Assembly (NCBI GenBank): GCA_016217735.1
Contig: JACRGQ010000033.1
Location: forward strand, 1-61,906
DNA: 61,906 bases
Source: Nitrospinota bacterium
Lineage (GTDB): Bacteria; Nitrospinota_A; UBA7883; JACRGQ01
Direction of reading: 5' to 3'
The notes beneath the pieces were generated by a model, which ran no database searches, had not been told where the DNA came from, and was given only the letters and a program-made list of their open reading frames with translations. A program made the position numbers and the translations under genes. This document shows positions 37,055-45,488 of the stretch, piece after piece; position 1 is the first letter of the stretch, and the number at the start of each line of letters is the position of its first letter.

Positions 37055-37962
37055 CGTTCCGCCATTATGACGGCAAGCGCCGTATCGGCGTCAATGCCGC
37101 ATTCCTTGCGGTGGAACTGCTGCGATCCGAAGCGGCCCGACAGGTACCCCTTCGCGTGGAAGTGGCCGAATGCGGCGGGGGCGCTCCCCATCAAAGCCAA
37201 CACGCGGGCCAGCGCCTCTCCCAGCCCGCCGTGGGCGACGTGCTCTTCCACCACATGGAGCGCGCCGCTTTTTTTCACGTCGGCCGCAAATGCGGGCGGC
37301 GGCGGATTGTGTTCGAGCGGCAGTTCGGTGACCACCCAGAGCGCGGGGCGTTTTTGTTCATCCATGGCGGTAAGTTTGCCGATGAAGCCGCCGGCGATGG
37401 GGCCGATGGCGGCAATCACCGGGCCGCCGCCGGAAACTATTTTCCGCCATCCGGCGTAAGGGGGCAGGCCGAACCCCGCCGGTTTTTCGCAGCGGCCGAG
37501 CCGGAGGTAGCCGGGCGACGGCGTATCGGCCATTTTGTCCACCACCGGCGCGACATCATCGCCGAACGCCGGCACATAGGCCCGCATGTGCGGCAGGCAG
37601 AGCATCGCGCCGTAATCCTCCAGCGCGTGATGCGTCGCCCCCATCGAGCCGTAGGCGTAGCCCCCGCCGTTGCCGACGATCTTCACATTCAGCTTGTGGG
37701 AGCAGACATCGTTCCGTATCTGCTCGAACGGACGGGCATAGGCGAACGGCGCGATGCTGTAAACCCATGCGGGCAGCCCTTCGCTGGCCATCCCCGCCGC
37801 CACCGAAACCATGTTCTGTTCGGCCACGCCCGCGTTGATGAAGAGTTCCCCCATCGCGTCGCGCAGCGGTTCCAGCGCCATGAAGCCGAGGTCGCCGGTG
37901 AGGAAGGCGAACCGGCGGCGTTGCGAGAGGGCGACCAGCGCCTGGCAGACGGCGTTTCTCAT
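37051..37962 (-). CDS. Transketolase-like, C-terminal subunit
   Basis: It has 303 residues covering the pyrimidine-binding and C-terminal domains of transketolase. The catalytic-type glutamate lies in FINAGVAEQNMVSVAAG; AFAYARPFEQIRNDVC and GATHHALEDYG are standard substrate/TPP-side motifs. It ends with HVVEEHVAHGGLGEALARVL. The start at 37962 overlaps the N-subunit stop by 4 bases, so a two-polypeptide enzyme is intended rather than a broken gene. Context (epimerase-GT2, Wzi) points to a specialised surface-sugar role as an alternative to the pentose phosphate pathway. Confidence 0.88.
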   Translation of the reverse strand: MRNAVCQALVALSQRRRFAFLTGDLGFMALEPLRDAMGELFINAGVAEQNMVSVAAGMASEGLPAWVYSIAPFAYARPFEQIRNDVCSHKLNVKIVGNGGGYAYGSMGATHHALEDYGAMLCLPHMRAYVPAFGDDVAPVVDKMADTPSPGYLRLGRCEKPAGFGLPPYAGWRKIVSGGGPVIAAIGPIAGGFIGKLTAMDEQKRPALWVVTELPLEHNPPPPAFAADVKKSGALHVVEEHVAHGGLGEALARVLALMGSAPAAFGHFHAKGYLSGRFGSQQFHRKECGIDADTALAVIMAER

Positions 37963-38747
37963 GCGCGCTCCACCTCGTCCACCGCCTGCCGGTATTGCTC
38001 CTTTGTCATCGGCAGGTAGTGCCACTCCATTTTGTTCTCCATGAAGGAGACGCCGTGCCCCTTCACCGTCCGCATGATGATCGTTTTCGGCAGGCCGTCC
38101 TGTTGCGCCAGCGCCTTGTGCAGTTCGCGCGGGTCGTGGCCGTCGATCTCCAGCACGTCGAAACCGAAGGCGCTGAACTTGCCGCCGAACGGCTCCATGT
38201 TCGCCACGTCGCCCGTGCGGCCAAACCCCTGCAAATCGTTGCGGTCTATCAGAATGGTGACGCGGTGCAGGTTGTGGTGCGCGATAAAAAGCGCCGCTTC
38301 CCAGTTGGAGCCTTCGTTCCACTCGCCGTCGGACATGAGGCAGTAGACCGGCGCGTTGTTCTTTTGCAGGCGGCGCGCCATGCCCGCCCCCGCCGCCAGG
38401 CCGAGGCCGTGGCCCAAACTGCCGGTGGAGAAACGGATGCCGGGATGCCAGCCCCCCACGGGGTGGCCGGGGAGATTCGTGTTGTCCTTGTGAAATGTCG
38501 CCAGGTCGTCGTCGGCCAGTTGGCCGGCAGCCCAGAGCGTGACGTAGAGCGCGCCGGCCGAGTGTCCCTTGGAGAGGATGAAGAGGTCGTCCTTTTCCAT
38601 CGCCTGCGTGTGGAGGAAAAGCATCGCATCGAGCGAGGAGAGATTCCCGCCGATGTGGCCGATGCCGCTTTCGTGATGCATTTTCAAAAGGCGCAACTTC
38701 GCCTTTTTCAGCGCGTCCTTGAAAGCGGAAAAGTCAGGCGTTTTCAC
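37959..38747 (-). CDS. Transketolase-like, N-terminal TPP-binding subunit
   Basis: It has 262 residues. HESGIGHIGGNLSSLDAMLFL, KGHSAGALYVTLW, STGSLGHGLGLAAG and the TPP/metal motif SDGEWNEGSNWEAA are all present, as in the transketolase N-domain. The start is GTG at 38747, needed to keep the first conserved helix. A promoter-like TTGGCA/TATAAT pair ends only 8 nt upstream, so the mRNA may be leaderless. It leads the operon N-subunit, C-subunit, epimerase-GT2. Confidence 0.88.
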   Translation of the reverse strand: MKTPDFSAFKDALKKAKLRLLKMHHESGIGHIGGNLSSLDAMLFLHTQAMEKDDLFILSKGHSAGALYVTLWAAGQLADDDLATFHKDNTNLPGHPVGGWHPGIRFSTGSLGHGLGLAAGAGMARRLQKNNAPVYCLMSDGEWNEGSNWEAALFIAHHNLHRVTILIDRNDLQGFGRTGDVANMEPFGGKFSAFGFDVLEIDGHDPRELHKALAQQDGLPKTIIMRTVKGHGVSFMENKMEWHYLPMTKEQYRQAVDEVERA

Positions 38748-38755
38748 AGAACCGC

Positions 38756-38784
38756 ATTATACCCTCCGTTTCAGGGGATGCCAA
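38756..38784 (-). promoter_or_regulatory. Near-consensus promoter of the split-transketolase operon
   Basis: On the minus strand TTGGCA (38784-38779), 17 bp, TATAAT (38761-38756). The start site would fall at about 38749, 1-2 nt from the GTG at 38747. Both hexamers are close to sigma-70 consensus. Confidence 0.65.
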
Positions 38785-38795
38785 AATGGCTACGC

Positions 38796-40265
38796 TTATA
38801 ATTCCATCGTTACCGAAATACCCAGCGTGTAAAAATCTTTGTCTTCGGCAATGATGCTGTATTGGTTGGGCAGGAAATTGGTGTCGTAATTCGTGGTGCG
38901 GTCATAACGCAGATACAGCGAAACGGCATAGGAACCGAAGCTGCTTTGCGGCTCCACCACGATAAAATCGCGGAACATTTGCAATTGCGGCTCGTAACTT
39001 TGCGGAGTCTTCGGAGTTTCGTAGCGGCCGATTTGGTATTTCAGCCGTGTCTGGCCGCTAAAACGGTGCAAGTGGCTGAAAACCAGGCTGCGGCTGTTGG
39101 TTCCAGTGATGGCGCCCAGGGAAACATCATGGTGCGAATACCCCTCATAAGAATAAGAAGGGTGCCGATAAAATCCGTTAACTATCCGGTTATACTCCAA
39201 TCGGAAAAAGTCGTCTTCGAAAGCCAGCGTCATCCCGGTCGTGTTCGAAGGCTGGCCCCACTCGATAAATTCCACTTTTTTTGCCTCGGTAGGGTAACTT
39301 TGCCACCATGTGCCAAAATCCCCCGACGCCTCTTCATCATAAACGGTAAACGACTTGACCGATGGGAAAAGCCTGTTTAGCGGCAGCCGGAGAGTTATGT
39401 CGTATGAAACAATCCCATCGTTGTTAAAACTTCCTCCCATATGTTCGCTGCCCCCGCCAAACAACGTGAGATACTCGTTCGGTGCGTATGCGGGACGCCC
39501 CGCGCCGCCATAATGGATGATTCTGGTGCCCGCCAATTCCAGCCAGCCGGCCGGGGAATACGCGGCGCGCACCGCCATGACATTCGAATTCGACGGGTCT
39601 TGTTCCTTGTTCCACAGCAGCCAGCCGTTCATCAACGTGATATCCCATTTTCCGAAAAAATCGAGCGGCTCTTCAGTGGCCAGTTTTATCAGCGGGTACG
39701 GCTCGGCATTGGTGGAGAGAAGGAGACCGCCATATTCACCGGGACCCAAGGCCACGTTATCTTTTCCGGCCTCGATGGACCATTTGCCCAAACGGTATTT
39801 CGCGTAGGCGCGGAATATTTGGCTTTGCTTGAACTGCTCCGTCTCAATCTGTTTAAATTGGTAATAGAAAGCGAATGTATCGCCATAGGTTGCATAGCCA
39901 TCCTCGAACAGGAAAAGGTTCGCCCCTTTGTAATAGACAAGCCCGGACGAACCCGGGATGACCGCTTTTTCCTCATTGCCGACAAGAAATTTCGCGGTGA
40001 TGCCGGAAAGCGGCTTGAAGTTCCACGTCCCGGCTTCGCCAGCGGCGCAGCCGGAATCGGCATTATCGAGTCCCGCTTTTTCCAGGCGGTAACAACTGGC
40101 GGGGGACACGTTGCGGCCAGGGGCCATCTTGTCCGAGGCAAGGCCTAAACGGTCGTAAAAGGCCCTGTTTTCCGGGTTGATGTTCAAAATATCAGCGGCA
40201 CCGGCGGAAACAGGGAAAAGAAGCAATGCAAGCGCCACACACGATATTCCCTGTCGAAATGTCAT
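38796..40265 (-). CDS. Wzi-like capsule assembly outer-membrane protein
   Basis: It has 489 residues. A signal peptide (MTFRQGISCVALALLLFPVSAGAA) is followed by an alternating beta-strand pattern ending in SVTMEL, as in outer-membrane barrels. The Wzi-family core is visible: SIEAGKDNVALGPGEYGGLL then LSTNAEPYPLIKL. Wzi binds and organises capsular polysaccharide at the cell surface. I chose the ATG at 40265 after AGGAG; an ATG at 40280 would add five residues. It lies between a glycan-sugar operon and two GT-C proteins, supporting an envelope polysaccharide role. Confidence 0.82.
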   Translation of the reverse strand: MTFRQGISCVALALLLFPVSAGAADILNINPENRAFYDRLGLASDKMAPGRNVSPASCYRLEKAGLDNADSGCAAGEAGTWNFKPLSGITAKFLVGNEEKAVIPGSSGLVYYKGANLFLFEDGYATYGDTFAFYYQFKQIETEQFKQSQIFRAYAKYRLGKWSIEAGKDNVALGPGEYGGLLLSTNAEPYPLIKLATEEPLDFFGKWDITLMNGWLLWNKEQDPSNSNVMAVRAAYSPAGWLELAGTRIIHYGGAGRPAYAPNEYLTLFGGGSEHMGGSFNNDGIVSYDITLRLPLNRLFPSVKSFTVYDEEASGDFGTWWQSYPTEAKKVEFIEWGQPSNTTGMTLAFEDDFFRLEYNRIVNGFYRHPSYSYEGYSHHDVSLGAITGTNSRSLVFSHLHRFSGQTRLKYQIGRYETPKTPQSYEPQLQMFRDFIVVEPQSSFGSYAVSLYLRYDRTTNYDTNFLPNQYSIIAEDKDFYTLGISVTMEL

Positions 40266-40339
40266 AGCTCCTAATTCCATCCGCAAAAAGATATTTACCC
40301 TGAACATTCGGGCGAATCCCCGGCGCAGAATGCCCGCCG

Positions 40340-41584
40340 CTAAATTTTATTTCCCGCTTGAGAAGGTGGAACGTTGCCCGCGCCACCGCCCCGGCCGCCC
40401 GCCCAAAAAAACCGGACCGCCTCCATCCACGACCAGATATACAGCCATACCGCGCCTATGGTTTTTAAGTGCCATAGATTGGCGAACTGGCGCACCGGGC
40501 GCGGCACCAAATCCGAAAATACGATGGAGACAAGGAACCACCCTATAAGCAGGAATGCCATCCGGGTTTTGAATCCCGCTTCGTCCCCCCCGCTCCGGGC
40601 GGAAAGGGCCGCGTGGAGCATGAACGTGAATATGGGAACCAGCATGACGTAGGTGGGGCTTTCCGCCCGCTTGTTGAAAAGAATCATGAACGCCAGCGCC
40701 AGCGGCACAAGCAGCCGGACGAATTGCCCCCTATCCTTGCGGAAAACCATGAACGCCGCGGCCGCGATAAGCGCCGCGTTTGCAAGCAGGAAACCGGAAA
40801 ACGCCGGATTGCTTATGATAATCCCGTAATGCCGCAGGGTGGGATGCAGGCCCAAATAAATGGTATGCACCCGTTCCATGGAATGCAGTTCCACGAGCGT
40901 GCGGAAACATTCCATCAGCAGGGACGGCGGCATAACCAAAAGCGGCAGCAAGGAGAGTCCCGCCAGAAAAAGGACGAATGAGGCGATGAATACCGCGTTG
41001 AACTCCAGCATCAGCAGCATGGCCATCGGAAGCGGTACGATTTTCAGCCCCACCCCCAGCGCGAGAAAAAAACCGGAAATCGCGTACCGTCCCCGGAAAT
41101 ACATGGCCGTTCCCAACAGGATAACGCCGGTGATAAGGCTGTTAATCTGAAGGTTGGTAAGGCTGCCCATCATCTCGTTGGCCATCAAAAGCAGGGCGAA
41201 AAAATACCACCACCCGCTGAAAAGTTTCCGTTTCCCGTCGATCTCGCGCCATACGGCGTGGATGCCGGCCATAAGCACAAGCATGTTCAGCACGCACCAT
41301 ACGTAGGAACCGGCGTGCGGCCCCAGGGCAAGCGTGGAAAACGGGTAAAAAAACAGCGCGAACAGCGGCGGCCACAAAAACCAGTTGCCGAACGGCGGCT
41401 CCGCCGTCTTCCAGTCCGCCGGATAGGGATTGCTATGGTTTTGAATGATGGAGATAACGCCGCCGTTGTACCCCAGGTAGTTGTTGTGTATCCCCATAGC
41501 CGGGGAAATGGCCAATAGCGCGAAAAAAAAGATGAATAGAGCCGCCGTTTTCTTTTCGAAGCTGAGTTTCAACCAATAGTCCAT
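40340..41584 (-). CDS. GT87/DUF2029-like membrane glycosyltransferase, paralogue 1
   Basis: It has 414 residues and about ten hydrophobic segments. After the first helix there is a loop with NPYPADWKTAEPPFGNWFLWPPLFALFFYPF, read in two parts, typical of the alpha-mannosyltransferase-like GT87 (DUF2029) family, which uses polyprenyl-phosphate sugars outside the membrane. It is clearly homologous to the next gene along the whole length (for example LWHLKTIGAVWLYIWSW against AWHFKTLGAVLLYLWAW). TAAAAT lies 14 nt before the ATG. Substrate unknown. Confidence 0.75.
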   Translation of the reverse strand: MDYWLKLSFEKKTAALFIFFFALLAISPAMGIHNNYLGYNGGVISIIQNHSNPYPADWKTAEPPFGNWFLWPPLFALFFYPFSTLALGPHAGSYVWCVLNMLVLMAGIHAVWREIDGKRKLFSGWWYFFALLLMANEMMGSLTNLQINSLITGVILLGTAMYFRGRYAISGFFLALGVGLKIVPLPMAMLLMLEFNAVFIASFVLFLAGLSLLPLLVMPPSLLMECFRTLVELHSMERVHTIYLGLHPTLRHYGIIISNPAFSGFLLANAALIAAAAFMVFRKDRGQFVRLLVPLALAFMILFNKRAESPTYVMLVPIFTFMLHAALSARSGGDEAGFKTRMAFLLIGWFLVSIVFSDLVPRPVRQFANLWHLKTIGAVWLYIWSWMEAVRFFWAGGRGGGAGNVPPSQAGNKI

Positions 41585-41633
41585 ATATAGTGGGGATGAT
41601 TTTATACCAAATAACCGCGGGGAACGCGGCAAA

Positions 41634-42872
41634 TTATTGCGCCGCGCCGGCCACCGGGACTGCCGTTCCCTCGGCCTGCATCTTATTGGCGAAGTGCATG
41701 ACAATCTGCGCCCATGCCCACAGATACAGGAGGACGGCCCCCAGCGTTTTGAAATGCCACGCCTCCGCCGTTATGCGGAATATGGGGGAGGCGAAAACGC
41801 TATAGCCCCACCAGATGAGCATCCATCCGATGACGATGAACAGGGCATTGGCGCGGAACCCGCTGTCGTCCCCCTCTGCGCGTAAGCGCAACGCGGTGTG
41901 CAACATGAAAACAAACACCGGCGCGATGATGATAAAGCTCTGGCTTTCCGCCCGCCGGTTGAATAGAACGGCGAAGCCGAGCAACGCCGGCACGATGAGC
42001 CGTATAAACTCGCCGCGATCCCTCTTAAGAAGGTGAAACGACGCCAGCGCCAGCGCGCCGGCGTTGGCCAAGGTGAAAAAGACGAACTCGGCGGGAGCGA
42101 TATGGAAACCGTAATGCAGCAGGGTCGGCTCCAGACCGAGGTGGACGGCGTGCAGCGGCACGGTGACGATGATATCGAACCAGCTTGCCAGCATCGAGCC
42201 GTAGGCGGCCCACCCCATGATGGGCGCGGGCAGGAGGAAAAGGGCGCCGGTAATCGCGGCGAAGCCGATGATAAAACCAAAGCCGAGATCGAGGCCGAGG
42301 AGCAGCGCCATCGCCAGCGGGAACAGCTTGAAATTTGTCCCCATAGCCAGCAGCAATGCGGCCCACCCCTTGCGCCCCCGCAAATAGAGTCCCGTCCCCA
42401 GCAGCATCATGCCGGTGACAAGGCCGTTGTTATGCGCATTCATGATCGAATCCGGCATTTCGCCGGCCAGCAGGAATAGCGCGATGAGGAACCATTTTTT
42501 CCGCAGCAGTTTCCGCTCGCCATCGATAAGGCTGAACAAAGACCACACCCCCGCCATGAACGCCGCAAAATTCAGCAGCACCCAGGCATAAGAGCCGGCA
42601 TCCGGCCCCAGCCCGTGGTGGGTGGAAAACGGCGAGAAGAAATAGGCGAAGGTGGGGCTGCCGGGGAACTCCGCCGGCGGGGGAGATTCGCCCGCCTGCC
42701 AATCGGCGGCGGGGTAGGGATTCATTCCAATTATGACGGCCCGTGTGCCGACATCGTATACCTGGTAAATATTGCGTCTCTCCGCGGCGGGGAAAAGCGC
42801 GGCAATGGAGAAGAAAAGGATGAACAGGGCCGCCGCCCTCCGCTCGAAGCCAAGTCTCCGCCAATAATTCAT
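41634..42872 (-). CDS. GT87/DUF2029-like membrane glycosyltransferase, paralogue 2
   Basis: It has 412 residues and the same topology as the preceding gene, with MNYWRRLGFERRAAALFILF at the start against MDYWLKLSFEKKTAALFIFF. The extracytoplasmic loop has MNPYPAADWQ and SPTFAYFFSPFS. Mid-protein NAHNNGLVTGMMLLGTGLYLRGRKG matches the paralogue's NLQINSLITGVILLGTAMYFRGR. The pair probably arose by tandem duplication and may add successive or alternative sugars. TATAAT lies 12 nt before the ATG. It is divergent from the flagellar operon. Confidence 0.75.
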   Translation of the reverse strand: MNYWRRLGFERRAAALFILFFSIAALFPAAERRNIYQVYDVGTRAVIIGMNPYPAADWQAGESPPPAEFPGSPTFAYFFSPFSTHHGLGPDAGSYAWVLLNFAAFMAGVWSLFSLIDGERKLLRKKWFLIALFLLAGEMPDSIMNAHNNGLVTGMMLLGTGLYLRGRKGWAALLLAMGTNFKLFPLAMALLLGLDLGFGFIIGFAAITGALFLLPAPIMGWAAYGSMLASWFDIIVTVPLHAVHLGLEPTLLHYGFHIAPAEFVFFTLANAGALALASFHLLKRDRGEFIRLIVPALLGFAVLFNRRAESQSFIIIAPVFVFMLHTALRLRAEGDDSGFRANALFIVIGWMLIWWGYSVFASPIFRITAEAWHFKTLGAVLLYLWAWAQIVMHFANKMQAEGTAVPVAGAAQ

Positions 42873-43019
42873 AGGATAGTGACAATTATATATGACCCTG
42901 CGGGGGGCTTTGACGCTTTGGGGAAAATAATGCCTTGCCTGACGCCCCCCTTTTTTCTGGCAAGAAGTCCGATGACACCGATACATCCTTGCCATGCCCC
43001 GTCAGTAATCGCCTAGTGC

Positions 43020-43043
43020 ATTGTAAAACAGCCTGTTTACAAT
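43020..43043. promoter_or_regulatory. 24-bp inverted repeat upstream of the flagellar promoter
   Basis: attgtaaa (43020-43027) and tttacaat (43036-43043) are perfect arms; the symmetry continues into acag/ctg with one bulge. The centre lies about 74 bp upstream of the predicted flgF start site, where an enhancer-binding regulator of a sigma-54 promoter would sit. It could equally be an operator. Confidence 0.55.
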
Positions 43044-43077
43044 CGGCGCGTCCGAATGACCCTGTTGGGGGGCGTTA

Positions 43078-43093
43078 TGGCACAGCTCTTGAA
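43078..43093 (+). promoter_or_regulatory. Sigma-54-like promoter of the flagellar operon
   Basis: tggcacagctcttgaa matches the consensus TGGCAC-R-N4-TTGCW at every fixed position except the -12 C, which is A. The predicted start is near 43105, about 30 nt before the TTG start of flgF. The loss of the -12 C would be expected to weaken it. Confidence 0.6.
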
Positions 43094-43134
43094 CTATCAA
43101 GCAGTGGAGTTGGAAATTTTGACAGGAGGATACA

Positions 43135-43905
43135 TTGAATAAGGGAATATACGTAGCCACCAGCGGCAGCCTTGCCCAGGAGCGGGCAATGGATATTATC
43201 GCCAACAACATGGCGAACATGAACACGGCCGGCTACAAGGCGGACCGCATGCTTTTCCAAAGCTACCTCCAGAAAGCCGGCGCGCCCGGCGCGGCCGCAC
43301 CTGCCGCTAATGAGATCAAAGCCGGGGTTTTAGCGGACAAGACGGATGACATCACCTATATGGTCGGCTCGCAAAGCTACACCAATTACGAACAGGGGGC
43401 GTTGCAGAAAACCGGCAACAGCTTCGATATCGCGCTCGACGGCGACGGTTTCATGGCCGTGCAGACGCCGATGGGGGAACGCTACATCCGCGGCGGCGCT
43501 TTCAAGATCGACTCCGGGGGCGACTTGGTGACGGCGGACGGCTATCAGGTTTCGAACCAAAACGGCAATCCCATCCATGTGGGAAACGAGGAATTTTCCG
43601 TGCGGGAAGACGGCCGCGTGACTGTTTCCGGCGGCGGGATCGAGCAGCTTAAAATCGTGAATTTCGCCGACCGGTCACAACTGAAGAAGGCGGGACAAGG
43701 GCTTTTCGTGGCCGACGAAAAAATGGACACGGCGGCGCCAACGGCGAACGTGAGGCAAGGGTATCTGGAGGCCTCCAACATCAACCCGGTGGCGGAAATG
43801 ACCCGGATGATCACCGCGTTGCGCACCTACGAAGCATTCCAGAAAACAATTCACTCGAATGACGACATGACATCGCGCCTTATCGCCGATGTCGCCAGAC
43901 CGTAA
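43135..43905 (+). CDS. flgF: Flagellar basal-body rod protein FlgF
   Basis: It has 256 residues. The start is TTG with a strong AGGAGG (43124-43129) 5 nt upstream. The N-terminus GIYVATSGSLAQERAMDIIANNMANMNTAGYKA, given here only for its ANNMANxNTxGYK rod motif, and a C-terminal NPVAEMTRMITALRTYEAFQK are shared by rod and hook proteins. It is shorter than FlgG and precedes it, which fits FlgF. It is exported by the flagellar type III system and assembles the proximal rod. First gene of the operon. Confidence 0.92.
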   Translation: MNKGIYVATSGSLAQERAMDIIANNMANMNTAGYKADRMLFQSYLQKAGAPGAAAPAANEIKAGVLADKTDDITYMVGSQSYTNYEQGALQKTGNSFDIALDGDGFMAVQTPMGERYIRGGAFKIDSGGDLVTADGYQVSNQNGNPIHVGNEEFSVREDGRVTVSGGGIEQLKIVNFADRSQLKKAGQGLFVADEKMDTAAPTANVRQGYLEASNINPVAEMTRMITALRTYEAFQKTIHSNDDMTSRLIADVARP

Positions 43906-43929
43906 CCGGCTATTTAAAGGAGAAATGCC

Positions 43930-44718
43930 ATGATTCGTTCGCTTTACACCGCCGCTACCGGCATGGGCGCGATGCAGGAAAACATCAACGTGATATCGAA
44001 CAACCTGGCCAACGTCGGCACGATGGGCTTCAAGCGGAGCCGCGCCGAGTTCCAGGACCTTTTGTACCAGACAATGCGGATGCCCGGCACCGAAACCCCC
44101 ACCGGCAACCAGGTGCCGACCGGCATTCAGGTCGGCATGGGCTCAAAACTTTCCGCCGTGTCGAAGCTCTTCTCGCAGGGGGATTTTCAGCAGACCAGCA
44201 ACGAGCTGGACATGGCCATACAGGGAAAAGGGTTTTTCCAGGTGCTCCAGCCGGACGGCACGGTGGGTTACACCCGCATGGGGGCATTCCGGCTCGATAG
44301 CACCGGCCAGATGGTGACCGGCGACGGCGAACCGTTAGAGCCGCCGATCACCATCCCGCAGGACGCGCTGAATGTGAGCATCTCCGCCACCGGCCAGGTA
44401 TCGGTGATACAGCCGGGCCAGACCGTGGCGACCGTGGTTGGACAAATGGAACTGGCCAGCTTCATCAACCCGGCGGGGCTTATTTCCGTCGGCCGCGGGC
44501 TGTACAAGGAAACCGCCGCCTCCGGCGCGCCGACGCCCGCCGCTCCCGGCACCAACGAATTGGGACAGGTGCAGCAGGGTTTTATCGAATCCTCCAACGT
44601 CAACGTGGTGGAAGAGCTTACCAACATGATCCTCGCCCAGCGCGCCTACGAGCTCAACTCGAAGGCGATAACCACCTCTGACGAAATGCTCCAGACCGCC
44701 AACAACACGAAACGGTAA
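43930..44718 (+). CDS. flgG: Flagellar distal rod protein FlgG
   Basis: It has 262 residues, close to the canonical 260. It starts MIRSLYTAATGMGAMQENIN with the SNNLANVGTMGFKRSRAEFQDLLYQ region split by rod-type glycine turns, and ends with VNVVEELTNMILAQRAYELNSKA. It polymerises the distal rod that passes through the P- and L-rings made by FlgI and FlgH downstream. The Shine-Dalgarno AGGAGA precedes the ATG. Confidence 0.95.
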   Translation: MIRSLYTAATGMGAMQENINVISNNLANVGTMGFKRSRAEFQDLLYQTMRMPGTETPTGNQVPTGIQVGMGSKLSAVSKLFSQGDFQQTSNELDMAIQGKGFFQVLQPDGTVGYTRMGAFRLDSTGQMVTGDGEPLEPPITIPQDALNVSISATGQVSVIQPGQTVATVVGQMELASFINPAGLISVGRGLYKETAASGAPTPAAPGTNELGQVQQGFIESSNVNVVEELTNMILAQRAYELNSKAITTSDEMLQTANNTKR

Positions 44719-44723
44719 CGGAC

Positions 44724-45470
44724 ATGGTTAAAAACTCCGGTCCGCGTATGGTTTGCCTGACACTGCTGCTGGCGATGCTGGCGGCGGGGCCGGGGAGAGC
44801 GGTTGAGCGGGGGGCAATTTCTGCCGCCCCGGATGCAAAAACTTCCGCATTTTTCCAAAAGGCCGTCGGCGAATACCTCGCTTCGGCCCTTTCAGATACC
44901 GTATCGGAGTACCGGGTTTTGGACATTAGCGTTTCCGGCAACGAAAAAATCCCCGCCGCCTTCGATGACTACCGGCTGAACGTGCAACGCACTTCCAAGG
45001 GGATGGAAACAGTGATCGGCGAGGTGGAATTCTACAGTAACGGAAATGAAATCAAACGGATAAGTCTATCCGCCAAAGTTGAGATACAGGCCGAAGTGGC
45101 GGTGGCCGCCGAGCGGATACCCAAAGGAACCACCATCACGGAGGGAATGCTCCGTATGGAAAAAATTAAAGTCCACGGCCCGGTAAACGATTTTTGCACG
45201 GATTTTGCACAAGTAGTGGGTCAAGTGGCTGACCGCAACATCCAGCCGAACCGCCCGGTGGCGAAAGCAAACCTGGCGAAAGCGGTGGACGTAAAGGCCG
45301 GCGACCTGATTCTGCTGGTGGCGGAAAACAGCGAGGTGAAGCTGACCACCCGCGGGGTCGCGAAAAAGGACGGCAGTATAGGCGAACTGATACCGGTGCT
45401 TAACCTCCGGTCGAACAAAAGGCTGTTCGGCAGGGTGGTGGACGCGGGCACGGTACAGGTGAATTTTTAA
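44724..45470 (+). CDS. flgA: Flagellar P-ring assembly chaperone FlgA
   Basis: It has 248 residues. An N-terminal signal peptide (CLTLLLAMLAAGPGRA) is followed by a variable region and a C-terminal SAF domain at about 120-245: AAERIPKGTTITEGMLRMEKI and the final RSNKRLFGRVVDAGTVQVNF. FlgA works in the periplasm to help FlgI form the P-ring. It starts 5 bp after flgG and is followed by flgH. Confidence 0.9.
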   Translation: MVKNSGPRMVCLTLLLAMLAAGPGRAVERGAISAAPDAKTSAFFQKAVGEYLASALSDTVSEYRVLDISVSGNEKIPAAFDDYRLNVQRTSKGMETVIGEVEFYSNGNEIKRISLSAKVEIQAEVAVAAERIPKGTTITEGMLRMEKIKVHGPVNDFCTDFAQVVGQVADRNIQPNRPVAKANLAKAVDVKAGDLILLVAENSEVKLTTRGVAKKDGSIGELIPVLNLRSNKRLFGRVVDAGTVQVNF

Positions 45471-45488
45471 CGGAACAAGGAGATGGCA

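Noticed and set aside
37051-38747. Transketolase broken by a frameshift
   Set aside because: The halves meet at the natural domain boundary with an ATGA overlap and a proper start, and two-subunit transketolases are known, so this is a split enzyme rather than a lesion.
42902-42957. Terminator-like ggggggc...gccccccttttt upstream of flgF
   Set aside because: The loop is about 40 nt and no plus-strand gene ends upstream, so there is no transcript for it to terminate.
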